Assembly: GCF_018327685.1 (NCBI RefSeq) | Contig: NZ_BNEL01000001.1 | Location: 4,960,001-5,024,000 of the forward strand | DNA length: 64,000 bases | Direction of reading: 5' to 3' | Source of the DNA: Streptomyces sp. TS71-3 | Lineage (GTDB): Bacteria > Actinomycetota > Actinomycetes > Streptomycetales > Streptomycetaceae | In this document: positions 28,370 through 37,588 of the stretch, piece by piece | Layout: each line of letters begins with the position of its first letter | How positions within the stretch are numbered: position 1 is the first letter of the stretch | The notes under the pieces: generated by a model | Seen by the model: the letters and a program-made list of their open reading frames with translations, nothing else | What the model was told of the DNA's origin: nothing | Database searches by the model: none | Translations under genes and position numbers: made by a program

Positions 28370-29323
28370 TCAGGTACCGCTGAGGGGCATCGCGGAGGCG
28401 ACCAGCAGGCCGTGTGCGGCGGCGCGGTCCAGCGCCTCGCGGAGCAGGTCCTCGCGCGGCTGGCGGCCGATCGAGCCCACGGGTGCGGCGAAGACCAGGA
28501 CCTGCTGCCGCTCGGCGGCCGCGATCCGCCAGCCGTCGGTGACCTGGAGCGGCTGGTGCGCCTGCCACCAGGCGACCGGTACGCCGTCGTGGCCCGGCTG
28601 GAGGACGGCGTGCAGTTGCCCCATGGAGAGCAGCACCGACCAGCCGGGCCGCAGGGGCGGGATCCGGTCCACGCTGCCGACCGGCATGAAGCCCTGCTCG
28701 ATGAGCAGGGGCAGGAAGTCGTCGCCGCCCGGGAAGCCGGCGCGGGTGATGGGCCCGGTCGGCTCCACGACCAGCGCCGGGTGCAGCTCGCCCGCGACGA
28801 GCACCAGCCCGCTGGTGACCCCGAGCACCGCCTGCCCGGGCGGCACGTGACCCGGCGCCACGTACTCGGGCGCCTCCTCGCCCGGCACCGCCTGCGCGGG
28901 CGGCGCCTGGCCCGGCAGGCCCTCCGGCCCGCCCAGGGACTCGTATCCCGGCATGCCTCCGTGCCCCGGTACGGACAGCCCCGGCGCCTCCTGAGCCGGA
29001 ACGCCGTAGTCCGGCACCATCGGCTCCGACCCGGGCGCGGGCGCGTCCTCCGCGGCGATGGAGCGCACCGCGCCCCGCAACTGCTCCTCGGTGACCTGCA
29101 CGACCTGCGAGGGCAGGCAGGCGGCGTGGGCGAAGGCGAGCACGGCCGTCTCGTCGCCGACGAACAGGACCGTGCTGGTGCGCTGGCGGCCGGGGTCGCC
29201 GGGGGTGCGGCACGAGGTGCAGTCGTAGCTGCCCGGGGCGTTCTCCCCGGCGAGCAGCCGGTCGGCTTCTTCGTCGCCGATCTCGGCGCGTACGTCGTCG
29301 CTGACGTCGAGCATGCGCGGCAC
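28370..29323 (-). CDS. SseB-family protein with enhanced-serine-sensitivity-type domain
   Basis: 317 aa. N-terminal part (MLDVSDDVRAEIGDEEADRLL) contains a CxxC-like segment YDCTSCRTPG, perhaps zinc- or redox-related. The middle ~90 residues are Pro/Gly-rich. The C-terminal ~150 residues (ALVVEPTGPITRAGFPGGDD, FMPVGSVDRIPPLRPGW, VLVFAAPVG) resemble the SseB domain common in streptomycetes. GTG 29323 follows GAGGAG with 5-nt spacing; the upstream frame is not protein-like. Function in Streptomyces unknown. The next gene downstream is a small unknown. Confidence 0.75.
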   Translation of the reverse strand: MPRMLDVSDDVRAEIGDEEADRLLAGENAPGSYDCTSCRTPGDPGRQRTSTVLFVGDETAVLAFAHAACLPSQVVQVTEEQLRGAVRSIAAEDAPAPGSEPMVPDYGVPAQEAPGLSVPGHGGMPGYESLGGPEGLPGQAPPAQAVPGEEAPEYVAPGHVPPGQAVLGVTSGLVLVAGELHPALVVEPTGPITRAGFPGGDDFLPLLIEQGFMPVGSVDRIPPLRPGWSVLLSMGQLHAVLQPGHDGVPVAWWQAHQPLQVTDGWRIAAAERQQVLVFAAPVGSIGRQPREDLLREALDRAAAHGLLVASAMPLSGT

Positions 29324-29821
29324 GGTGGCTCCTCGGCAGTCGGTCGGTGCGGGCGGGACCCGGACGGGCCCGGGTCCCGCCCATGCACAGGACAACGGGC
29401 GACGCGTGAGGGAGTCACGCCCCGCGGAGCACGGAATGGCACCGCCGGGCGGGCCGGTGGTCCCGGCTCGGCAGCGGCCGAGCGGAGCCGCGACATGGGG
29501 AGGATGACCGAAAGAGGTTTGTCCTGTGATGGGTGAAGTGCCGTGTTACAGTCCGAAAAAACTATAAAGCTCTCTGTGTGACGTTCGGTGGGTCGGGGTC
29601 CATACGGCAGGGCCCGTGTGCCAGGGCCCGTACGGCGGGGCACGTGTGACGGCGGAACCCGCGCGGTGTCCGCCTGTCCGAGATGGCCTGTTGGTTATCA
29701 GTGGCACAACTCTTGTGAAACAACACGGTGATGGCGTCCAACCCCCCTCTCCGCCCGCAGGTCGGACCCGGTGTCAGGCGGGCGCGACGATCGCCCGCGG
29801 CGCGCGAGAGTGCGGGGACGC
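29324..29821. promoter_or_regulatory. intergenic region between SseB-like and glycosyltransferase genes
   Basis: About 500 bp between divergent genes. AT-rich block near 29550-29575; its reverse strand has TTTATAGT (TATAGT as -10) that may serve the SseB-like gene. TTGGTTATCAG and ACAACTCTTGTGAAACAAC near 29690-29725 are the AT-rich part nearest the glycosyltransferase. No gene seen. Confidence 0.4.
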
Positions 29822-31090
29822 ATGCACATTTCCTTCCTCATCCACAACGGCTACGGGGTCGGCGGCACGATCCGGACCACCTACAACCTGGCGGCGGCGC
29901 TGGCCGAGCAGCACGACGTCGAGGTGGTCTCCGTCTTCCGCCACCGCGATTGGCCGCTCCTGCCGCCGGCTCCCGGGATCCGGCTGCGGTACCTCGTCGA
30001 TACCCGGGGGGACGCGGCCGGCTCCGACCTGGACCACCCGGCATACCAGCGGCCCAGCCGGGTGTTCCCGCGCACCGACGGCCGCCACGTGCAGTACAGC
30101 GCGCTCACCGACCGGCGCATCGCCGAGCACCTGGGCGGCATCGAGGCGGACGTCGTGGTCGCCACCCGGCCCGGCCTCAACGTGCACCTGGCCCGGGGGA
30201 CCAGGCCGGGGCCGGTGCGGGTCGGGCAGGAGCACCTCACGCTCGACAGCCACCCGCGCGTCCTGCGCGCCCAACTCCGCGCCGTCTACCCCCGGCTGGA
30301 CGCCCTCACCACCACCACGCAGGCCGACGCCCGCGCCTACCGGGCCCGGATGCGGCTGCCCGGCGTGCACCTGGAGGCCATCCCCAATCCCGTGCCCACG
30401 CCCGCCGTCCGGCCCGCCGACGGCTCGGGGCGCTGGGTGGTGGCGGCCGGCAGGCTCACCGCAGTCAAGCGGTACGACCTGCTGATCAGGGCCTTCGAGA
30501 CGGTCCGCGCCGAGCGCCCCGACTGGCGGCTGCGGATCTACGGCGGCGGCGACCAGAAGCAGCGGCTGCGGGCCCTGATCGACCAGCTCGGCCTGTACAA
30601 CCACGTCTTCCTGATGGGGCTCGCCCACCCCATCGAGTCCGAGTGGGTCAAGGGCTCGATCGGCGCGGTGACCTCCAGCCTGGAGTCGTTCGGGATGACG
30701 ATCGTGGAGGCGATGCGCTGCGGCCTGCCCGTGGTCTCCACGGACTGCCCGCACGGGCCGGGCGAGATCATCGCCGACGGCGTCGACGGGCGGCTGGTGC
30801 GGGTCGGCGACGCCGGCGCCGTCGCCCGCGGCCTGCTGGAGCTGATCAACGACGACGAACGCCGCCTGCGCATGGGCGAGGCCGCGGTCACGGCCGCCGA
30901 GCGGTTCGACCCGGCCCGGATCGCGGAGCGCTACAGCACGCTCTTCGCCGCGCTGGTCGCACGGGGCGGCGGGCCGCGCGGCGGCGGCTGGCGCGCGCCC
31001 CTGTACCGCGCGGGCGGCGCCCTCGCAGGCGGCGCCCACGCGGCGGGTGCCGCGGCCCGCGGCGCGCTCAGAAGGGGGCGCCCCGCATGA
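29822..31090 (+). CDS. family 4 glycosyltransferase
   Basis: 422 aa cytoplasmic GT-B enzyme transferring a sugar from a nucleotide donor with retention. N-terminal Rossmann domain starts HISFLIHNGYGVGGTIRTTYNLAAAL. The C-terminal donor domain has WVVAAGRLTAVKRYDLLIRAF, LRIYGGGDQKQRL, and the EX7E box SLESFGMTIVEAMRCGLPVV with CPHGPGEII. Donor and acceptor unknown. The C-terminal 40 residues are Ala/Gly/Arg-rich. ATG 29822 with a weak GGGGA. Its stop overlaps the next gene (ATGA), so the pair is translationally coupled. Likely modifies a surface or secreted glycan. Confidence 0.88.
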   Translation: MHISFLIHNGYGVGGTIRTTYNLAAALAEQHDVEVVSVFRHRDWPLLPPAPGIRLRYLVDTRGDAAGSDLDHPAYQRPSRVFPRTDGRHVQYSALTDRRIAEHLGGIEADVVVATRPGLNVHLARGTRPGPVRVGQEHLTLDSHPRVLRAQLRAVYPRLDALTTTTQADARAYRARMRLPGVHLEAIPNPVPTPAVRPADGSGRWVVAAGRLTAVKRYDLLIRAFETVRAERPDWRLRIYGGGDQKQRLRALIDQLGLYNHVFLMGLAHPIESEWVKGSIGAVTSSLESFGMTIVEAMRCGLPVVSTDCPHGPGEIIADGVDGRLVRVGDAGAVARGLLELINDDERRLRMGEAAVTAAERFDPARIAERYSTLFAALVARGGGPRGGGWRAPLYRAGGALAGGAHAAGAAARGALRRGRPA

Positions 31091-32043
31091 CCACGCCCAC
31101 TCCGGCACCGGCGCCCGACCGCGACGGCCCCCACCGCCCGGCGGAGAGCGACCGCGCCGCCCAGGGCACGCCCGGCACCGAGCGCGCCCGCGCCGGCGCC
31201 GCCAGGACCGCGCAGCATCCGGCGCCCCGCGCCGCCTGCACCGCCGACTCCACCGGTGACCTGGCCTTCCACGTCACCCACCCGCCCGCCGCTCCGGATG
31301 GCGGACCCCTGCACGTGCTGCTGCGCCGCCGGGGCAAGGACCCCGCGGAGGAACTCCGGCTGCCGCTCGTACCGCTGGCGGACGGGCGGCCGGGCGCCGT
31401 CCTCGCGCTGGCGCATCCGCTCGCCGAAGGCCGCTGGGACGCCTACCTGGAGGACCCGGGCGCCGGCGGGCCGCCGCTCCGCCTGGCACCGGGCGTCCAC
31501 GATCTGCGCGCACTCGTCGACCGGGTCCCCGACCCCGCCGGCGACCCCGTCGCCGTACGCATCCCCTACACCACCAAGCAGGGCGACCTCGCCGTACGGA
31601 GCTGGCGGCGCCTGCCGCACGCGGAGGCCGGCGAACTGCACATCGCCGGTGGCACGCTGACCGTGCACGGAGTCCTCCACGCCGTCGCGCCCACCGAGCA
31701 CGCTCACGCCGAGCTGCTCCGCCGCGGCTCGGGCACCGTGCTGCGCGCCCCGATCGCCGTCGACGGCAACGGGTTCCGCTGCACCGTCGCGTACCGGGTG
31801 CTGGCGGACGCCGCGCCGCCGGGCGTCTGGGACCTGTGGTTGCGCCCGGCGGGTCAGGAGGGGCCGCGGGTGCGGATCGCGCGGCTGCTCGACGACATCG
31901 CCGACAAGAAGCACATCTTCGCGTTCCCCGCGGTCCGAGTGGCGGGCGGCCGAGTCGAGGCGGGGCCCTACTACACCCTGGACAACGACCTCGCGGTGCG
32001 CGTCGAGCCCGTCGCGGACGAGGACGGCGCGGGCTCCGGCTGA
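31087..32043 (+). CDS. unknown protein coupled to glycosyltransferase
   Basis: 318 aa, not recognised as a named domain. After a Pro/Arg-rich leader of ~55 residues it shows beta-rich repeats: DLAFHVTHPP, LHVLLRRRGKDPAEELRLPLVPL, GRWDAYLEDP, then RIPYTTKQGDLAVRSW, LTVHGVLHAVAPTEHAHAELLRRGSG, GVWDLWLRPAGQEGPRVRIARLLDDIADKK and YYTLDNDLAVRVEP. Two similar halves suggest an internal duplication. Similar proteins sit beside glycosyltransferases in streptomycetes and are sometimes labelled transferase. No signal peptide. The overlap with the GT gene points to a shared task. Confidence 0.75.
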   Translation: MTTPTPAPAPDRDGPHRPAESDRAAQGTPGTERARAGAARTAQHPAPRAACTADSTGDLAFHVTHPPAAPDGGPLHVLLRRRGKDPAEELRLPLVPLADGRPGAVLALAHPLAEGRWDAYLEDPGAGGPPLRLAPGVHDLRALVDRVPDPAGDPVAVRIPYTTKQGDLAVRSWRRLPHAEAGELHIAGGTLTVHGVLHAVAPTEHAHAELLRRGSGTVLRAPIAVDGNGFRCTVAYRVLADAAPPGVWDLWLRPAGQEGPRVRIARLLDDIADKKHIFAFPAVRVAGGRVEAGPYYTLDNDLAVRVEPVADEDGAGSG

Positions 32044-32073
32044 CCGGAGGGGCAGGTCGGCGGGACGATCCCG

Positions 32074-32097
32074 GGTCCCCGGCGTCCGCCGGGGACC
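32074..32097. terminator. bidirectional hairpin between convergent genes
   Basis: Perfect 11-bp arms GGTCCCCGGCG / CGCCGGGGACC with a 2-nt loop, between the stops at 32043 (plus) and 32117 (minus). Confidence 0.65.
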
Positions 32098-32116
32098 GCG
32101 GGTCCGGCCGACGGGC

Positions 32117-33820
32117 TCAGGGCTCCGTGGGGCTGCCCGGCCGGTGCTCCGCCGCGGCCTGGCGCACCGGCTCGGGCGCGTACCTCGGGTGGTGCATGTC
32201 GAACGCCGGGGAGTCCGAGCGGACCAGCGGCAGCTTGACGAAGTTGTGCCGCGGCGGCGGGCACGAGGTCGCCCACTCCAGGGACCGGCCGAAGCCCCAC
32301 GGGTCGTCCGAGTCGACCTTCCTGCCGTACCGCTTGGTGTGCCAGACGTTGTAGAAGAACGGCAGGTTGGACAGGCCCAGCACGAAGGAGCCGATCGACG
32401 AGATCATGTTGAGATCCGTGAAACCGTCCGCGGCCAGGTAGTCCGCGTAGCGCCGCGGCATGCCCTCCGCGCCCAGCCAGTGCTGCACGAGGAACGTCGT
32501 GTGGAAGCCCACGAAGAGCGTCCAGAAGTGGATCTTCCCGAGCCGTTCGTCGAGCATCTTGCCGGTGAACTTCGGCCACCAGAAGTAGAACCCGGCGAAG
32601 GTGGCGAAGACGACGGTGCCGAACACCACGTAGTGGAAGTGGGCCACCACGAAGTACGAGTCGGAGACCTCGAAGTCGAGCGGCGGCGACGCCAGGATCA
32701 CCCCGGTCAGGCCGCCGAAGAGGAACGTCACCAGGAAGCCCACCGACCACAGCATCGGTGTCTCGAAGGAGAGCGAGCCGTGCAGCATGGTGCCGGTCCA
32801 GTTGAAGAACTTCACGCCGGTCGGCACCGCGATCAGGAACGACAGCAGCGAGAAGTACGGCAGCAGCACCCCGCCGGTGACGAACATGTGGTGCGCCCAC
32901 ACCATGATCGAGAGAGCGGTGATGGAGATGGTCGCGCCGATCATGCCCACGTAGCCGAAGAGCGGCTTGCGGCTGAAGACCGGGAGGATCTCGGTCACGA
33001 TGCCGAAGAACGGCAGCGCGATGATGTACACCTCGGGATGGCCGAAGAACCAGAAGAGGTGCTGCCAGAGCAGCCCGCCGCCGTTCGCGGCGTCGAAGAC
33101 GTGGGCCCCGAAGAGCCGGTCGGCCTCCAGGGCCAGCAGGATGCCCGCCAGCACCGGGAAGGCCAGCAGCACCAGGATCGACGTGAACAGGACGTTCCAC
33201 GTGAAGATGGGCATCCGGAACATCGTCATGCCCGGCGCGCGCATGCCGATCACCGTGGTCAGGAAGTTCACCGCGCCGAGAATGGTGCCGAAGCCCGAGA
33301 GCGCCAGGCCCATGATCCACATATCTCCGCCGATGCCCGGCGAGCGCAGTTTGCTGTTCAGCGGTGCATAGGCGAACCATCCGAAGCTCGCGGCCCCGTC
33401 CGGCAGCAGGAATGCCCCGAGCACGATCAGGCCGCCGAAGAGGAAGAGCCAGTACGAAAACATGTTCAGCCGCGGAAAGGCCACATCGGGGGCGCCGATC
33501 TGAAGCGGCATGATCTCGTTGGCGAATCCCGCGAACGTCGGAGTCGCGAACAGCAGCAGCATGATCGTGCCGTGCATGGTGAACAGCTGGTTGTACTGGT
33601 CGTTCGAGACGATCTGAAGTCCCGGTCGGGCCAACTCGGCGCGCATCACCAGGGCCATGAAGCCGGCGCTCAGGAAGAAGCCGAACGACGTGATGAGATA
33701 GAGGTGGCCGATCTTCTTGTGATCGGTCGTGGTCAGCCAGTCGACGATGATGGCGCCGGGACGCCTGACCTGCGCCGGCCGTTCGGCCTCTGCGGTGGCC
33801 TGCCTGGTCCGCGTGTCCAT
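32117..33820 (-). CDS. ctaD: cytochrome c oxidase subunit I (stand-alone copy)
   Basis: 567 aa, 12 membrane helices, catalytic subunit of an aa3-type terminal oxidase. Haem a ligand in [15 protein letters not shown], the CuB/Tyr cross-link motif [17 protein letters not shown], the CuB His pair in VWAHHMF and the haem ligands in [11 protein letters not shown] are all present, so the enzyme looks catalytically competent. ATG 33820 follows GAGGGG. It is not next to ctaC, ctaE or qcr genes, so it is probably an extra copy; streptomycetes often have more than one. Upstream TATTGT near 33916-33921 on the reverse strand may be the -10. A shared terminator lies downstream. Confidence 0.95.
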   Translation of the reverse strand: MDTRTRQATAEAERPAQVRRPGAIIVDWLTTTDHKKIGHLYLITSFGFFLSAGFMALVMRAELARPGLQIVSNDQYNQLFTMHGTIMLLLFATPTFAGFANEIMPLQIGAPDVAFPRLNMFSYWLFLFGGLIVLGAFLLPDGAASFGWFAYAPLNSKLRSPGIGGDMWIMGLALSGFGTILGAVNFLTTVIGMRAPGMTMFRMPIFTWNVLFTSILVLLAFPVLAGILLALEADRLFGAHVFDAANGGGLLWQHLFWFFGHPEVYIIALPFFGIVTEILPVFSRKPLFGYVGMIGATISITALSIMVWAHHMFVTGGVLLPYFSLLSFLIAVPTGVKFFNWTGTMLHGSLSFETPMLWSVGFLVTFLFGGLTGVILASPPLDFEVSDSYFVVAHFHYVVFGTVVFATFAGFYFWWPKFTGKMLDERLGKIHFWTLFVGFHTTFLVQHWLGAEGMPRRYADYLAADGFTDLNMISSIGSFVLGLSNLPFFYNVWHTKRYGRKVDSDDPWGFGRSLEWATSCPPPRHNFVKLPLVRSDSPAFDMHHPRYAPEPVRQAAAEHRPGSPTEP

Positions 33821-34389
33821 CTCTGCCCCTCGCCGTCGACCCGGGCCGGCCGGAAACTGACGCTTGACGTGCGCCCGGACGGTACCGAGGGGAACCTGCG
33901 CGGGCTTGAACGGACAATATGACCGCCGCCGTTCCACGGCATTTCGGAAACACTGCCGAAAACGACCGTATCAGCGCACCGGCCGGGTGGCGCGGCGTCA
34001 AATACCCCGGCGTTTCGCGGTCCCTCGGGAGCGCGGTAGGTTCTTATTCCCGGCCATCCGTACCGCAATTCACGGGGAAGCCGGAATAACCCGAACGGCG
34101 GACGGACATTCGGGGGAGCCGGCGTCGTGATCCTGTGACGGAAGTGTGACAGCCCCGGGACCGGTGACGGAAGGTTGCCGACTACGGGGTGCCCCAGGGG
34201 CCGGTCGGTGGCGAGCGCGGGTGGTGCCGGTCCCGGTCTCCGCTTCCGGCCCCCGGTCCCCGATCCCGGGGCGCCTGCCCGGTCCGGGGACCGGCTCTCG
34301 GCGCCGGTGCGCGCCTGCCGGACGCGGGTGCTCCTCCGGGGGGCCTGATCGGCTTTCCCGGTCCGTCCGTGGCGCATACGGTGGCCTGC
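33821..34389. other. gene-free region upstream of ctaD and the I78 inhibitor
   Basis: About 570 bp between divergent genes, comparatively AT-rich at 33915-34100. On the plus strand TACGGT (34377-34382) stands 7 nt before the inhibitor ATG. Repeated GTGACGGAAG motifs occur near 34136 and 34164. No protein-like frame. Confidence 0.5.
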
Positions 34390-34605
34390 ATGGCACCCAT
34401 ACCCACGCCCCCCGCGGAACCAGAGGACGACCTTCAGGCCTATGTGGGCCTGCCGGTCGAGGAGGCAGAGCGGCGGGCACGCGAGCGCGGCTGGTCCACC
34501 GTCAGGTCGCTGGCCCCCGGGACGGTCATCACCATGGAGTACCTCCACGGGCGGCTGAACTTCGAGGTCAAGGACGGCGCCGTGCACCGCAGCTGGAAGG
34601 GCTGA
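34390..34605 (+). CDS. I78-family peptidase inhibitor-like protein
   Basis: 71 aa. Sequence QAYVGLPVEEAERRARERGW, TVRSLAPGTVITMEYLHGRL and NFEVKDGAVHRSWKG matches the small I78/potato-inhibitor-I-like fold, with the reactive-loop region around PGTVITMEY. There is no signal peptide, so if it inhibits a protease it does so inside the cell, or it has another role. Longer upstream frames are Arg/Gly shadows. A TACGGT hexamer 7 nt before the ATG and no Shine-Dalgarno indicate a leaderless mRNA. A 16-bp perfect hairpin follows at once. Confidence 0.75.
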   Translation: MAPIPTPPAEPEDDLQAYVGLPVEEAERRARERGWSTVRSLAPGTVITMEYLHGRLNFEVKDGAVHRSWKG

Positions 34606-34607
34606 CG

Positions 34608-34657
34608 ACGCCGGGGCCCGGGACGCAGCCAAGTGGCTGGTTCCCGGGCCCCGGCGT
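34608..34657. terminator. bidirectional terminator, 16-bp perfect arms
   Basis: ACGCCGGGGCCCGGGA (34608-34623) pairs perfectly with 34642-34657; the 18-nt interior has its own stem CAGCCA/TGGCTG. It separates the convergent inhibitor and PAP2 genes. Confidence 0.75.
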
Positions 34658-34700
34658 GAAGAGGCAGGCCGGCCCCGCGGCGCACCGCGGGGCCGTTCGC

Positions 34701-35714
34701 TCAGGCCCCGGTCAGGGGGCGCGTCGTGGAGCGCGGTGGCCGGTGGTCCGTGTGCGGCGGACGGCGGCTGCCCGCCGGGGTCACCGGAGAGCGCTCGGAG
34801 CGCGCGGCGTGCGGGCTCTGCGCCAGGTGGGGCGCGGGACGCCCCGGGCGTGCCGTGCCGACCGGCTCGCGCTCCGGCGCCGCCTCGGCCTCGGGGACCT
34901 GGGGCGGGAAGAGCGCCGGTGGGGCCGCCGGGGGCCGCCCGGGCACCGTGCCCCGGCGGCGGGCCAGCAAGGCGGCGCGGCGGTCCAGGATCCAGGCCTC
35001 GGCCCTGGCGATCAGCGGCTCGCACCACGGCAGCGCCAGCAGGACCAGCAGGCCCGCGGCCCAGCCGAGCAGGACGTCGCTCAGCCAGTGCGTGCCCAGG
35101 TAGACGGTGGTGAGGCCGACGCCCAGGGCCACCACCGCGGAGGTGGCGGACAGGTAGCGGCGGGCCCGCGGGGTGGACGCCAGATACGCCAGGATGCCCC
35201 AGGTCACCACTGCGTTGGCGGTGTGGCCGGAAGGAAATATATCCCCGCCGCGCCACATCTCGTTCGACCCGATCACGGTGGCGTAGTGCGGACCGAGGCG
35301 GCCCATGCCGATCTTGGCCGCGCCCACCGTGGCGTTGAGCAGCAGCAGCGCCGCGCCCAGCGACAGCAGCGGGCGGAGCGTGTGCTGCCGCCAGGAGCGC
35401 CAGCCCAGCCAGGCCGCCACCATCGTCGCGGTCGGGCCGCGCTGGCCCAGGACGACGTAGTAGTCCAGGAAGGCGTGCACCTGGGGCCACTGCTGGTAGG
35501 GGCGGAAGAACATGACCTGCCAGTCCAGGCGGACCAGCCATGAGGTGGTCACCACGGCCCACACCATGGCCAGGTAGAAGGCCAGGGTCGAGACCAGGAG
35601 CACGACCCTGTGCCGGCTCATGGCCGGCACATCTAGGCCGGCCGGCCGCTCCGGCTCACGGTCCAGCCGGGCGAAGACCCGATCCAGACGGGTGAGGCAT
35701 CGTTCGGTACGCAC
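34701..35714 (-). CDS. PAP2-superfamily membrane phosphatase
   Basis: 337 aa integral membrane phosphatase, probably acting on lipid phosphates or undecaprenyl pyrophosphate. The three PAP2 motifs are present: KIGMGRLGP, the PSGHT box in GDIFPSGHTANAVV, and the C-terminal His-Asp in TVYLGTHWLSDVLLGW. About six membrane segments (VVLLVSTLAFYLAMVWAVVT is the first). The last ~90 residues are Pro/Arg-rich and cytoplasmic. GTG 35714 has TAACGT 7 nt before it and no Shine-Dalgarno, so the mRNA is probably leaderless; the frame to 35798 is not needed. Ends at the bidirectional terminator. Confidence 0.88.
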   Translation of the reverse strand: MRTERCLTRLDRVFARLDREPERPAGLDVPAMSRHRVVLLVSTLAFYLAMVWAVVTTSWLVRLDWQVMFFRPYQQWPQVHAFLDYYVVLGQRGPTATMVAAWLGWRSWRQHTLRPLLSLGAALLLLNATVGAAKIGMGRLGPHYATVIGSNEMWRGGDIFPSGHTANAVVTWGILAYLASTPRARRYLSATSAVVALGVGLTTVYLGTHWLSDVLLGWAAGLLVLLALPWCEPLIARAEAWILDRRAALLARRRGTVPGRPPAAPPALFPPQVPEAEAAPEREPVGTARPGRPAPHLAQSPHAARSERSPVTPAGSRRPPHTDHRPPRSTTRPLTGA

Positions 35715-35759
35715 AAAATCGACGTTACAGGGAGTGAGCTGAGGAGCAGCTCGAAACCA

Positions 35760-35935
35760 CGGCTTTGTGATGACGATGTGATGTGGGATTGCTCTCAACT
35801 GGGCGTTTATTTAAAGCGTATTCACAATGTCAGGAACGGCTTCTCGTTCCATTGCAAGGATCCCTCTTATGGGTGCTTTATGAGCCAGCCCCACAAAACT
35901 TGTTCACCTCTTGCTCGTTCAGATTTTCCCGTCCG
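35760..35935. other. AT-rich intergenic island
   Basis: A ~175-bp stretch with G+C far below the neighbourhood (ATTTAAAGCGTATTCACAAT near 35810; TTATGGGTGCTTTATGAG near 35868). No frame, hairpin or tRNA recognised. It lies between the PAP2 start and the stop of the PIG-V-like gene, both on the minus strand. Confidence 0.6.
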
Positions 35936-35965
35936 CTCACCCCTGCCGGAGGCGCCGGGGCGCTG

Positions 35966-37150
35966 TCAGGGCGGCCCCGAACCGTTCAGCCAGAACGCCC
36001 CGTACACCGCGGAACCCACCGCCGCGAGCGCGAGCACCAGCGCCGACCTGCGCGGTCGCGCCCGGGCCAGGGCCACCGCGAGCGGCAGCAGCAGCGGGAA
36101 GGCGGGCAGCAGCAGCCGGGGCTTGGAGCCGAAGTAGCTCTGCGCGCCCAGGGCGAGCGCCACGACGACGCCGGAGTACACCAGCAGCGGCAGCGGTTGG
36201 CGGTCGCGCACGCCCCGCACGTACAGCCACAGCAGCAGCGCCACCCCCGCGACCAGGGCGAGCCCGGCGAACACCGAGGGGAAGCCGGACAGCAGCCCGG
36301 CCGTGAACCGCGCGAAGGCGAGGCCCCCGTCGAAGCCGTTGCCCCACTGCCCCTGCACGTCCAGGTAGCCGGCCACGCCCCGGCCGGTGCGGTGCCCCAC
36401 CCACAGCACGTAGCCCGCGGCTCCCAAAGGGGCCAGCAGCACCCCGAGGACGGTCCGCCAGGTCCACCGCCGCTCCCGCACCGCACACCAGGCCGCCACC
36501 CACACGGCCGCGGCCGCGGCCATGCCCACCGGTCGGGTGAGCCCGGCCAGCGCGGCGAGCGCTCCGGCAGCGATCCAGCGCCGGGTGAGCACCGCGTACA
36601 GCGACCAGGCCGCGAGCGCCGTGAAGAGCGACTCGCTGTACGCCATGGACTGCACGACCGCCACCGGCAGCACCGCCCACAGCAGCGCCGCGCAGACCCC
36701 CGCGCGCCTCCCGTACAGCCGGTCGCCCACCGCGAAGACCCCCCAGGCGGCGAGGAGCGAGGCCGCCCAGGACGTCAGGAGGCCGGCGTCCGCGTACGAC
36801 AGCGGGCCGACGGCCGAGCCCAGCCGTTCCAGCCACGGAAGCAGCGGGAAGAACGCCAGGTCGGAGTGGACGGTGCCGTCCGGCAGCCGCACCTGCCAGT
36901 CGTAGCCGTAGCGGGCCACCCGCATGTACCAGAGCGAGTCCCAGCGCGCCGAGAGGAGCTGGTGCGCGCTCTTGCCCGCCGGCGCGCTCCACAGCACCAG
37001 CAGCACGACGCCCAGCGCGCGCACCGCGGCATAACCGAGCAGGGCGGGCGCGGCGTGCCGCAGCGCGCCCACCGTCCGTGAGGGCAGCCGCCCCGCCTGC
37101 CGCAGCACGTCCGTCCAGGGCCGCGGCGGACGATGATCAAGCTCGGTCAC
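35966..37150 (-). CDS. PIG-V-like mannosyltransferase (membrane GT-C)
   Basis: 394 aa polytopic enzyme of the GT-C type, predicted to use a lipid-linked mannose donor at the outer face. The signature ARWDSLWYMRVARYGYDW (residues ~68-85) and SDLAFFPLLPWLERL, then QSMAYSESLFTALAAWSLYA and LAALAGLTRPVG, match the actinobacterial PIG-V group. About ten membrane helices. GTG 37150; AATAAT (reverse complement of 37158-37163) lies 7 nt away, a weak case for a leaderless start. Candidate substrates are secreted proteins or phosphatidylinositol mannosides. It is not in an obvious operon. Confidence 0.8.
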   Translation of the reverse strand: MTELDHRPPRPWTDVLRQAGRLPSRTVGALRHAAPALLGYAAVRALGVVLLVLWSAPAGKSAHQLLSARWDSLWYMRVARYGYDWQVRLPDGTVHSDLAFFPLLPWLERLGSAVGPLSYADAGLLTSWAASLLAAWGVFAVGDRLYGRRAGVCAALLWAVLPVAVVQSMAYSESLFTALAAWSLYAVLTRRWIAAGALAALAGLTRPVGMAAAAAVWVAAWCAVRERRWTWRTVLGVLLAPLGAAGYVLWVGHRTGRGVAGYLDVQGQWGNGFDGGLAFARFTAGLLSGFPSVFAGLALVAGVALLLWLYVRGVRDRQPLPLLVYSGVVVALALGAQSYFGSKPRLLLPAFPLLLPLAVALARARPRRSALVLALAAVGSAVYGAFWLNGSGPP

Positions 37151-37588
37151 GTGCTCGATTATTGCTGGTGGCCCGGCTCGGGCAGGCGTGTTTCACCGTC
37201 CGTGTCGACCGGACGGGGCGTGCGCGGGGGCACCGCGGGTAGCTTCCGGAGGGATGGAAGACCGGGGCGTGCGCCGTGGTAGAGGGGCGCCGGAGGCCGG
37301 GTTGCGGACCGTATGCGCATGCGCCGGAGATCGGGATACGGACGGGCGTGACGGCGCGGGACCAGGGTGACAGGAGTGGCGCACACCACACCGTGTGAGG
37401 GAATCGGAAGGGGATGCGCCACATGACTTCCTCCGGATCTCGCGTACGCTGGCCGCTCACCTGCCTATCGCCGCGGGAGCCACCGCGCAGTCCGGCGGCG
37501 ACGGCCGGTAACGCCGATCTTCCGCACCGAGGCCGCAGCAGCACCTGGCGGCCCCACCGGAGGCGGGGGTCATCTGGGAGGTACGTAC
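37151..37588. other. intergenic region upstream of DHA2 transporter
   Basis: About 440 bp between divergent genes. Contains a hairpin CCGTCCG/CGGACGG (37196-37216) and a TACGCT hexamer at 37445-37450 that may start the transporter transcript with a long leader. Small frames here look like shadows. Confidence 0.4.

Noticed and set aside
24039..29384. Very long minus-strand open frame (1781 codons) spanning several genes
   Set aside because: High-G+C DNA rarely has stops in this frame. The product is Arg/Ala/Pro-rich shadow, antisense to plsC-like and der and out of frame with the methyltransferase and SseB-like genes, which have clear motifs.
33905..33960. SigE/SigR-type promoter (GGAAC with downstream GTT) before ctaD
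   Set aside because: Spacing is off by about one base for SigR and the match is short; not strong enough to report as a feature.
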